A stretch of 12,590 nt of DNA from positions 2,842 to 15,431 of the forward strand of contig JADGJC010000455.1 of NCBI GenBank assembly GCA_027596075.1, written 5' to 3'. This DNA is from Rhizophlyctis rosea (taxonomy: Eukaryota > Chytridiomycota > Chytridiomycetes > Rhizophlyctidales > Rhizophlyctidaceae). The translations under genes were made by a program, and so were the position numbers. Below are positions 1 to 9,373 of this stretch, piece by piece; the first letter of the stretch is position 1, and every line of letters starts with the position of its first letter. The notes beneath the pieces are model-generated. The model was not told where the DNA came from. It worked only from the letters and a program-made list of their open reading frames with translations, and did not search any database.

Positions 1-1019
1 ATGAGCGGCACACCGTCACACTCGATCGGGATCGGGGAAACATCCCCCAGAAATTCGGACCACATGCCAGATGCGAAATAGGAGGCTTCTTAATCCAAGC
101 CCTGACAAAGCCCAATCGACTTGGCACGGGGTTTTGGTCATCCTGTGGGAGATTGCTGGTGTCCATGATTCATATGACGTCAGCAATATGGAAACTGCAA
201 TTGCAAGGCTTGGGTGCCAACATCCAACAAAACGCGTGGCTCAGCGTATGTGGTGAAGCCACGTGGATTACTAATCATTAGGCTCAGGGTCCATTTGCTC
301 ATGACGCACTTCCCAGACTCAAACAAGAGCTGAGGTGTTAAGACGAATCGCCTTTGGAGTACAGACATGTTAGTATGGGCATCGTACCGGAGCACCCCCA
401 CCCATAAACCGGCAATGGTCAAAATCGCATAATGGGATTCAATACGGTGGACAGGGAGATTCTTGAGATGAACAACGTTGCGAGGTAAAAAATATGAACA
501 GCATACCATGCGGATATTGAGGCCCTAACAACATGGGCGAAATGTCTTACCAAGCTTTCGTAAGAGGCTCCACTTTTTGCTCCAACTGATCGAAATCCAT
601 CCGCTTTGCTGAAAGAGTACGTCCTCACTGATTCCCACCACCGACTCAAGTTCAGAACAAAAACAAAAAATCCATTCGGTCAGGGTCAAAATTCATCTGG
701 GTGTCGGGGCTTATTGGGCTTTGCGTTTCAACTCAAATGCCCATACTGAGCACATAGCTTGCAGAATAACAGCCAGCCACCACCAAGCGCTGTAATGAAA
801 CTATACTCAACATCCCTTGTGTGCAAACCTTTCCCTTTTGGCTTCCTACTTTCGCAAAAGGTCAATGACGCCATGCACACGACGCACAGCTCACATTGGA
901 AGTGAGTCCAACTGAAGACGAGATTCTTCAAGAAATCTCGCAATCCTTCAAGAATTAACATTTCGATTTCAAGTGGTCCACCCAATCTGACCTCTCTCAA
1001 CGACCAGCCAACGACCAAA
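1..1019 (-). other. No intact gene; weak trace of a decayed multi-pass membrane protein
   Basis: No convincing open gene lies here. On the minus strand, pieces in three different frames give, in order, a hydrophobic stretch ending in QYGHLS (about 728-830), a segment with AWYAVHIFYLATLFISRISL (about 450-540), a hydrophobic stretch AILTIAGLWVGVL (about 390-435) and DVGTQALQLQFP (about 185-225). The order and the spacing recall fungal rhodopsin-like (PTH11-related) integral membrane proteins, where a K-L-S motif closes the third span; here Lys is Arg. No start, no splice set and no continuous frame support a living gene. The resemblance is from memory of the family pattern, is weak, and could be chance. 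Confidence 0.15.
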
Positions 1020-3540
1020 CGTCAGTTTTGCCTTGAATCCAAGCGCCGAAGACGACAAAAAAGAACCCTGCAAACAATTTCTTCGTATCTGACTCACTGT
1101 CATCCTTTGAGACTGAGAACCCTTCTTTAGCCAGGCATCGCCGCTTATTGATCCAATTTCATACTATCAAGAACAAATGAAAATGCGCTTCCGAGTGATT
1201 CTCGGAAAAGGCAGGGACGAGCGCTGAACGTTGCTTGTGCGCAAACGGCAAGCCAGGGGATCCTCACACCCGTCACAGACTCGCAAGCTTCATACACAAG
1301 ACCCGTTAAAATAGTCCGCACTCAATCCACTGCCACAGAGCTAACAACCATCAGCTTGACGGCCATTTATGGTCGTGCTTAGAACTTTTCAGCGTTCCTT
1401 TTTGGGCACTTCGCTGTTCATAGACTCTCGGCACAATTTGAAATTCATCTCGGCCACCTGACGACACTCACATGCGCGGTCAGCTTATCCTGCTTTCGCA
1501 CAGCGACTAACGGGACGGGTGGCCACCGTATTTTGTTTGGACTACAATCCATTGTTCACGCTAAGTTGCGTATCATAGTCCTCAGGCATAGGGAACTGAC
1601 CCCGGCACAAGGATCCCCAAGGTTTTGAGAAGCGCTGTCTTTTTGTGCAATCGGATGCATGTCAGAGTTTATATGTGACCAAATATTCCGAGCTCACCAT
1701 CCAGCTACTTTCCGCTGACCTTGGAACCTCACAGTCTTAGCGACATACTGGCTCAGCAGTCTGTCAGTGCATCAAACTACATAAGGGTATCCACCAATCT
1801 CTCATCTAACAATGAGAGAAGGGAAACCAATGTTGCAACGGCCCGGGCTCATTGCTCGGAGGACCTGGTTGGCAAGCTCCCAAGTATCTATGACCAAAGA
1901 TCTGAATTGCAGACAGCTGAACGATTTAGTCATCCTTCAACCAGTTTACCAACTGCAGTATCTACCCAAAACGATTGACGCATCTCACTACACGTCCGTC
2001 AAGTTCTTGTTTCACGGAAAGCAACGACCATCAGACATTTCCTCAAAAGACGGAATCTTCACCTGCTTGCACCATTCTACGGCTCGGTTTTCTCATTTCG
2101 TGGATTCCATCACTTCTGATCAAATGCAAAAAATGACCCCATTTCATACCCAAATCCGACCGGCAATCACTGCATCGTACAACTACAGTGGCCTCATGAG
2201 AGGCCGACCTTTATGAGCCCACACCTGATAACGTTTGATGCAAGCTTTATGCCCTCAACCCGGAAAATCATCAAACTACTCCTCTCCCGGCAGCTTTCCA
2301 TGTTCGCCCATCAGCGACAGAAACAAGAAAAAGACACGAGCCTGGCTGTCAATACGATTACGGAGAAGAGGAAGAATCTACTAGCTTTCAAATGATCTAG
2401 CTCACTCATTATCATTAAAATCTTTCTTTAATCAGCTGCAGGTCAATCACATATCATCGCTTGCTAATGACTTGCCGGACCCCATCACGCAATATGGGAC
2501 GGCGCCGTTGTGCAGCGGGCTCACACAACTCCAATGGCAGCACTCAAGTACCGCACAGAAATAACACACCATCCCTCATTTAGCGCCAAACAGGACTCCA
2601 CATCACCATTCGGCGCAGTTCAGGCGATTGCAGGTACCCCTTTTTTAGCCTTTCTGTGGTCACCTCATAATCCGTATCGCACCTCATACATCGCACCGGA
2701 TCGTCAGCAAAAGAAAGAACGCGGATGAGGTTCACTGCTTCATGACACAGCTTCAAGTCAGTCAACTAGAATAGCCCGTCATCTCCGCTGGAAACATTTG
2801 AAACTCCCTTCTGACGATGGTCCAATCCAAGTGCACTGCACAATGAAGCGAAACTGCAAAAAAAGGAAATCCAAGTTACCCCAATCACTCCATTGCTGCC
2901 GGAAAATTACTTCCTATTCCACGCAGCCAAGCCGGCTTCCCCAACACATATTCACAAATTCCCTAAAGCGGGCTCGAAAGACATCGCCATGACTTCCAAC
3001 CCCGGTTTTTTATCGTCACCGCCACGAAAACACCAACACAACATCCACCACTATATCCAATCACCTCAAAAAGACCGCTCTCCAAAAACGCAGAGACACC
3101 AAGGATTCCCCAACATTGTCAATGTCACTGGATTTGGCCTGAAACCGCTCAATGGCAGTAGAAAAGCCGTGGCTTCTGCAAAAGGAGTCTGCCACTCGGA
3201 GGAACAATCTTCACCAATGATGCGGAGATGAGCTAAAAAGAACAGTCCTCACGATCTACCTTCACATCACGCTCTGATATGGTACCCGGGCCTCTTAACG
3301 TAATCAGGCGACAGCAATCATCTTTTCACAGACCTTCAACGATCTCGCTACTGGCAGCCGCGGTCGCGCCGCTTTTGATATGGCAATATTATGGGAGACG
3401 ACAAAACAGTTAGATATCAGAGTCGAAAACACATAGTTGGTACAGTGATAGCGAACGACTAGGTCTGCCGGTCCGCGAATGGCAAAATAGTCAAACTGTG
3501 ACTATGTACCACAACAGCTCCCCTGTGTCTGTACGCAGGA
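1020..3540. other. Gene-free stretch, A+C-rich on the plus strand in part
   Basis: I find no gene here. The longest frame, 1812-2216 (+), codes 134 residues of mixed, non-repetitive sequence that I cannot tie to any family and that overlaps another unsupported frame at 1721-1978. Between about 2.8 and 3.2 kb the plus strand is strongly A+C-rich: in 3061-3120 I count 21 C and 22 A against 8 G and 9 T. No tRNA, rRNA, microsatellite or long terminal repeat was seen. The stretch reads as intergenic or long-decayed sequence. Confidence 0.5.
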
Positions 3541-3622
3541 GTTCGAACATATCAAAATCATGGCATCTCGCAAAACTCAAAGTTCGCTCGAACTGGGGCC
3601 GCGCCAAGAATTCGAGATGCCA
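3541..3622. repeat. Nested inverted repeats
   Basis: A perfect 8-bp palindrome GTTCGAAC (3541-3548) is followed by a perfect 10-bp inverted repeat, TGGCATCTCG at 3561-3570 and CGAGATGCCA at 3613-3622. Inside its loop is a second dyad, AGTTCG at 3581-3586 and CGAACT at 3589-3594. The DNA or a transcript could fold into a branched hairpin. In a random window of this size about one 10-bp inverted repeat with a spacer under 100 bp is expected, so only the nesting is notable. No target-site duplication or mobile-element gene was found around it. Confidence 0.6.
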
Positions 3623-6600
3623 AGAATCATACGGGGCGCCATGAAAAGAAGGACGATGAGAGATTTGGACTAACTGAGGATAACTCGGACCAGACGGTCA
3701 TGATAGGGCGTGAACCAGCGTCTGCCTTTGCTCTCCGTGAACCACTACGAGCTTTGTGTCCATGACCCTCGACCAACGTCAAAACGCGATACATGTTTTG
3801 CTCATGATGTTTGCGGTTATTTCATTTCCGACCCCACAACCTTCAAATCAACAAGGTGCAGCTGCTCTTGTATGTTGCAGAAGATGAATCCGCGTAGGGT
3901 ATCCATATGCGATCTCGAACGGAGGACGAAGGGACTTTTTTGTGCGTAGGTATCTGCAAGTGCGCGCCATGCCAACCTCCAAGGAGTTGATAGGGCGCAA
4001 CCTCCATGTCAAGAACGCACCCCTTGCATGATGTGCCTTCGCCGACTAGAAATCGCTCAGCTACTCTCCACCATCATTACCATCCATGGAATCCAAATGA
4101 TTGATCGCCAAATCCGACGGCGCACGGATCTCTCGCCACTATGTCCCCGCCAACTACGCGCCCACCCAACAGCGAAGAAAAAGGGAAGTCGCGCAGTACC
4201 GGGAAATTTGCTTCAGTGATCTTGGCCCCGATGTGATGATACAATGGTATCCAGTCGACCACTTTCCGTCATCAATCACAGACCTTCCCAATTATTGAGG
4301 ATGCTTACGACACTTCGACGCTAATGAGAAGTTTGTTTCCTTTCATCCCCTCATACAAGCATACGCTTTGAATACCTCGCCACACCCGCCAACCCGATGG
4401 GCCATCAAAACATACACAACAGCTCGAATTTGTCAGCAACTTTTTCCTATCATGCCAACGACCGCAAGCATTCAGACCTCATTCAGCGCAACCGCTCATC
4501 AGAAAAAGGAAGAAACAACTTAGCAGGACGGATACTGATGAGGAACATTGATCCCCAGATTGAGTTCATGGTTGAAGCATATTCAATAAAGACATCAGAA
4601 ATGCAACCTCATCCTACACCTGAGGTTCAAATCACATGGTTTTCGAAACATTACAGTTGAACGTAAGAATTTGCAATATTGGTTCTCAACCTTCGGCGCG
4701 CTTCACCTACCCGCAATCTATCACAACACGTAGCATGATATTCGATGATCCAAACCTCCCAATTGAACGTGCCAGGATCCGATCTACCCATTTTGATTTC
4801 CTCGAACTCATAAGAAGTACAATCCATGGACCGCCTAAAAAAGGAACCAAACATACCACCCAGATGATTATCACCTTGGCAGGTTGAACCACGCACTCAT
4901 CTTCACGACTACCAGTACAACACATTCCAGGGTATACAGAAGTAACACTTAGTAGAACAAAACCTCCAAAATCACTGAAGTGCAGGTGGCAAAAAATGCA
5001 ATACCGGTGTTAGCTATCTGATCGCGCTTTGAATGACTTGAATCTATTTCCACCGGATTCAGGCGATAATCCCATCTCACCATTGACAAGAGGTTTGGTG
5101 ATCTTCATGTAGCTCTTTTTTGGAATTGACCATCATCAACATGAACTGAACGCGCCTTCTCAATGCGACCAAAGATGAATCCCCTCGAAAAAGGACATTA
5201 ACCCACTGTGAGGCACCTTGTGATTATTGAAACCAGACCAAGCAGGCCAAATGAAGTGGTATGGCACTCAGCGCGTTCATCAAGTGAAATCAGAAGGGGT
5301 CTGATCACCAACGTACAAGAAGGGCGTTCACTCCATCCAGAATATTGGCAGATCAGACTTATAAGCTGCCCCTGCACTTTCCATATTCGTAAGTGGATCA
5401 TACCCCACCGGATGGCCTTTTCGTTTCTGTAGATGCCGCTTCTGCTCCTTTTCGTATCCCGTTTTTCCCGACTTCGTCAATAGCGGATGGGTACCAATAC
5501 CATGCACATCATGAAGCACACGTCCAAGGACGTATCAGCGAAACTTCAAAAGATAGACACCCCTAATCTCCCCGGACACAATATTCAACTTGTGAATCAT
5601 GGCTTTGCACTGCTATGGGAATACTCTTTTCAGAGCGTCCGGCGGAAAAAAAAAACTCGAACAAAACAGATGACGGATTTGCTAAAGTTGCGAAGCTTAT
5701 ACACTTCACAATTGCATCAATATGCCGGAGATGCAAGTGGGATCACATTTCCTTACATTAAGCATTCAGCTGCATCTGAACCGCATGTCGATCAAAAACT
5801 CAGGTAGCGTAGATCAGAAACAATCTTCCGCGCATGCTCATCGCAAAAAGGATTAGCGTGCCAGTGGGTGTGATTCACGGACATATCCGAACCGGCTTTT
5901 GTGGGTTCATCTCTCTAATTTAGGGCTCTAAATGGCATCGCACGAAACAAACATCCCCGGCCTTGTCCGATGTGTTGCCCATGCCTTTCAGCCCACAATG
6001 CAATTTGCAGCACTGGTGGTATACGCAATCAATAGCAGATCAAACTCATCAAGAACTAGAGGACTGTTCCAAAACTCTTTCATCCGGCGACTCTTTCAGG
6101 GTTCATGCCTCCAGGAACAAAAACAACCACCACAAGAAACAGATGTCCTTTGAGGACGGATCACCGTCAAGTTCCAATGTAAACAAGGGGTACGCAGTCC
6201 AACCCGTTCCGTAGGTAGCCTCTGATTCGAAGCTGGTTTCGAGCATATTTTCCGCTCGTCTACATACATGTGACTGCGCAATGCACCTCAGCGCAAACAG
6301 TGCTCAAATAGCGTTCCACAACAACCGTGACCATTGCACAGGTACAAAGGACCGGGACGCTCTGGAATTTCTTTTTAACGCCCAATGGCTGCAGCACTTC
6401 CAATGAAATGTACTCCATCGGTGTCTCACAGAAGAAAAAAACCACAACCCAGAACAGGATCCATTCCTCGAAAGCGATCGCCCATGTGGCTGATAACGAG
6501 AGCTAGTAATAGGACTGCTTCATGATATTCATGCGGCGCGCGGTTCCTTGCACCTCTGAGTGGAGATCCAGATTTGCATGATGAATGCAATCCGGTGTGG

Positions 6601-7280
6601 AGCAGCAACCATCCAAGCATTCCACAGCCTCAAGGCACCTTCTGACATAACAAGTACGGCCGTCATTCCTGTGTAGTCCGCTAAAACTTCAGAGCAGCTT
6701 CCATCGCGTATTTCGGCGCACACTCCAATACTTGACCTTTGAAATGTATTCCTCGAACACCGAGTCGTTCCTCCAATCTTTCGTTACCGTGCCTGCATCC
6801 AACTCATCCACCCCCGTCTCGGAAAATGCATCGCAATCAACCCTTCGGAAGAAGCACACTCATTACCAACCAGCAGGAGTAGACCAAAACATCACCCATA
6901 TAACCTTGCCGTAACGGCTCTATGGGGTCTTTTCCTTTTCGTAAATCTCGCAAAGTCGCATCAACGTCGGAACAAAAAAGGGGTTGCGGCAATCGCTGTT
7001 TTCAAATTGCCATCAGTCCTGGCCATTGTTGGCTCCGACTCTGATGTCACCCTCAGACATCGCAACTGTGGCAATATAGATCCCTGCCAGGGACAATCAC
7101 TCACTAGGTAGTACCAACGGGGAAAAAAATACTGCTTTCTCATGATCTCCACTTGATTGAGGTCCTCGCATCCGACCCTTTACAACGAGGGCCCAGCGCT
7201 CGGTCAAACTCAGATAGATCGTCAAACAAGCCTTTCTGCCGTCCTCCTGGCTGGCAGAGGCCACACGGCGGACAGCCTTG
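3623..7280. other. Gene-free stretch
   Basis: Nothing here can be called a gene. Frames are below about 110 codons, overlap on both strands, and show no catalytic motif, signal peptide or family signature that I recognise. The frame at 5487-5807 (+) has a Lys/Arg-rich patch encoded around a 10-A run at 5646-5655 but is otherwise featureless. Splice-like GT and AG sites occur at chance level and do not join into a sensible product. I saw no RNA gene. Confidence 0.5.
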
Positions 7281-7335
7281 GAGAGTGCTCCTGAGTGCTC
7301 TACGCTCTGCGGGCACTCTCCCGGCACATGCCGGG
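7281..7335. repeat. GC-rich dyad cluster with short tandem repeat
   Basis: A perfect 8-bp inverted repeat, GAGAGTGC (7281-7288) and GCACTCTC (7313-7320), is followed at once by a second dyad, CCCGGCA (7320-7326) and TGCCGGG (7329-7335), with a 2-nt spacer. Overlapping the first arm, GAGTGCTC occurs twice with a 10-bp period (7283-7290 and 7293-7300). The pocket from about 7.18 to 7.35 kb is visibly more GC-rich than its flanks. A regulatory dyad, a mobile-element remnant or chance would all fit; no gene is attached to it. Confidence 0.55.
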
Positions 7336-8417
7336 CATTGGTGTGTTTTGCAGATGCTACCACTGAAGAAGTAAATCAAAGACGATCAAAAATATCAGAA
7401 GGCCGAGAGAGCGAATGGCTTGTCATCCTAGAAATTAGGATGCACATAGAAGCCCAACCACAAAAGATCTTCGGCCAACCTGAATGCGATCCACAGTACA
7501 TGATGGATGCTGTACTGACTCTGCAATTTGCCGCCGCGTGGATGGACATTTCCTGGTAATCTGCTGTATCGCTTGTGCTGAATCTATTGAATGCTCCTGA
7601 CAACTGCTGCGAGTTCAACATCAGTCTATAAAGCCCGCATCAATCCAGGGAAGGTGATGCTGTGTGCGGAAGAAAGCTAGAGGTACTGGCAAGGGATTAG
7701 CACTATGTGATCAAGTTCTTCGATAAGTAAAGCACGGAATCTGGCATGTACCTAATAAAAAAGGTCTTCAATTCATAAGACAAACCCCCTTACATTTCAA
7801 TCCTCATCATAAGATGTAGTCGACCATGCTCGGCACTGAGCGAACTTTTGCACAGAAATCGATGCCCCAATACGTGTCGAACGTGCATTCAAAACGGACG
7901 GAATGGCATGCGCTGCCTTACTAGACCGCCGCATCCGCATGCGCAACGACATTGGCGTGTGATTATTTTTTGCAACGAATTACGCCAACCTTGATGGCGC
8001 ATCTCCGAAACTTTGGGACGGAAGCCCTTAACCGAGACTCAATACTTACCAAGTAGTATGAGTGCAAGATGCCATTCACTTCATTCTGTGGAATATCAAC
8101 GATTCGTAGAGAGCATATATTCATTGTAGTAGTGCATATTCTTTCCGGCAAATGTGGATGAGCAGATCAAAGAGAGACGCAGCTACGACTGTTCATTGCT
8201 CACGCCACGGCTTCAAAAAACGAAAGATAGCGGCAGATCAGCATTCCTGATATGAATATAAAAATGATAGTGGATGCTTGCGGACTTGGCGAGACCCAAA
8301 TGGCAAACGACAGATTGAGTTCTTCACTTTCTTCCTATGTAAGCGCTCTTTGTCTCTGATGGCACTCAGAACCCTTCGAACTCAGCTTACCCACATGCAT
8401 CATGAGAGGCGGAACTC
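7336..8417. other. Gene-free stretch
   Basis: No supportable gene. Frames are under about 95 codons on either strand and lack recognisable motifs. A TATA-like AT-rich patch lies around 8250-8270 but no coding start with a convincing product follows it. No RNA gene was seen. Confidence 0.5.
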
Positions 8418-8490
8418 CCGCGGTCCCGAAGGTCAAAACTGTCGGATCTAAGCCAAATTTGACAGGGGAATGTGGGACCCCCGAAGGGGT
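8418..8490. repeat. Compact block of nested dyads and a direct repeat
   Basis: CCGCGG at 8418-8423 overlaps GGTCCC (8422-8427), which pairs with GGGACC (8474-8479). Within that pair, GTCAAA (8432-8437) pairs with TTTGAC (8458-8463). CCCGAAGG is repeated directly at 8425-8432 and 8480-8487, and ACCCC-cgaa-GGGGT at 8477-8490 is a perfect small hairpin. The right arms are farther apart than the left, so the outer stem is asymmetric. It could be a protein-binding cluster, the end of a small non-autonomous transposon, or chance. I do not recognise it as a known element. Confidence 0.5.
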
Positions 8491-9037
8491 AACGCGAAGC
8501 CAGAATTTCGATTGCGGTTGACATCGCACAGGTTGAAAATGGAGCATTTTTAGGTGTGTTTGTGCAACCCAGTCACACAATCTGTCGCACAGACCAAGCC
8601 AATGCTGACCGTGTACGAGCCGGTCCGCTCACCCCCTCGTACAGTCCACATCCCCTTTGACGAACACAAGCAATACAGATCTTGTTCAGCGATAGGAGAC
8701 GGCGATAATCATGAAACATCGCATCACAAGCCATACGGAAACGAGACCAAATAAGGGGAACATAGGAGGGCGAATGGGCTTTGCCAACATCAGCCTCGAG
8801 AATAATTCAAGTAAATCGTCCAACTTATCAGGAAGACTGCTGCGCCAATTTCAGGGTCCTAGCCCAATTGTCGGCCGCGCTTCTTGCTAGTCCCTAGATT
8901 CGCCGAGGAGCTGGTGTGCGTCTTCCACTATATTGGTCCACGGATGACGGTCGGAGACGTTAGTGAGGATCTTCCTGCAAAACATAAAAATCAGACAACG
9001 CTTACGGATTCGCCGATCGCTTTTGCTGATGGATCAG
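8491..9037. other. Gene-free stretch, distal upstream flank of the esterase-ABC gene
   Basis: No gene is supportable. Two overlapping frames (8884-9183 and 8963-9223, +) carry no family signature and no credible splice path into the gene downstream was found. This is most likely upstream flanking DNA. Confidence 0.45.
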
Positions 9038-9054
9038 CCAATGACTCCGCCAAT
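9038..9054 (+). promoter_or_regulatory. Paired CCAAT boxes around a TGACTC core (candidate)
   Basis: CCAAT occurs at 9038-9042 and again at 9050-9054, 12 bp apart, with TGACTC (9042-9047) between them. CCAAT is the core bound by the fungal HAP/CBC complex and TGACTC matches the core of Gcn4/CpcA-type bZIP sites. The pair sits about 320-335 bp upstream of the chosen start codon. These are short motifs and the assignment is inference. Confidence 0.25.
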
Positions 9055-9373
9055 GCCTTCCGTACAGTTACCCCTTACTTCCCTCAAAGGTGGAATCCAA
9101 ATCTATGTGACACATTCCTGTCAAAAGTCTGGATGGCTAAGGCCCAGCCCGAGTGTACACCTGGGAGGGAGTGGCAGCATTGACCTGCGTCCTTGCGTCT
9201 ACTGCAGTCCCCATCATACATAAGGATGGGATGCGTGCTCCCGCATCCACTGAAAAAATTTCATTCTGGTCACTGCAAACTTCAATGAAATCATGTTTTC
9301 ACGATCCGGTATGTATTCTCCTGCGTTGTATAGTTTCAAATATCGACGAAAGAAAGGAACGTTCAGAGCATCG

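Noticed and set aside
2194..2207. TCATGAGAGGCCGA, nearly repeated at 8399-8412
   Set aside because: A 14-mer with one mismatch is expected several times by chance in a window of this size.
1812..2216. Plus-strand frame of 134 codons, the longest in the left part
   Set aside because: Overlaps another equally featureless frame, has no recognisable domain, and such lengths arise by chance in several kilobases.
2580..2765. Minus-strand segment with CMRCDTDYEV, like the C-terminal motif of fungal F-box proteins
   Set aside because: Only about ten residues resemble the pattern, the frame has no normal ATG start, and no F-box or further conserved parts were found around it.
3536..3550. GGAGTTCGAAC, resembling a tRNA T-arm
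   Set aside because: The flanks do not pair as a T stem and no cloverleaf can be drawn upstream.
4622..4632. GGTTCAAATCA, resembling a tRNA B box
   Set aside because: No A box at the right distance and no foldable acceptor or anticodon stem around it.
5646..5655. Run of ten A, as from a retroposed poly(A) tail
   Set aside because: No target-site duplication and no recognisable retroposed sequence precedes it.
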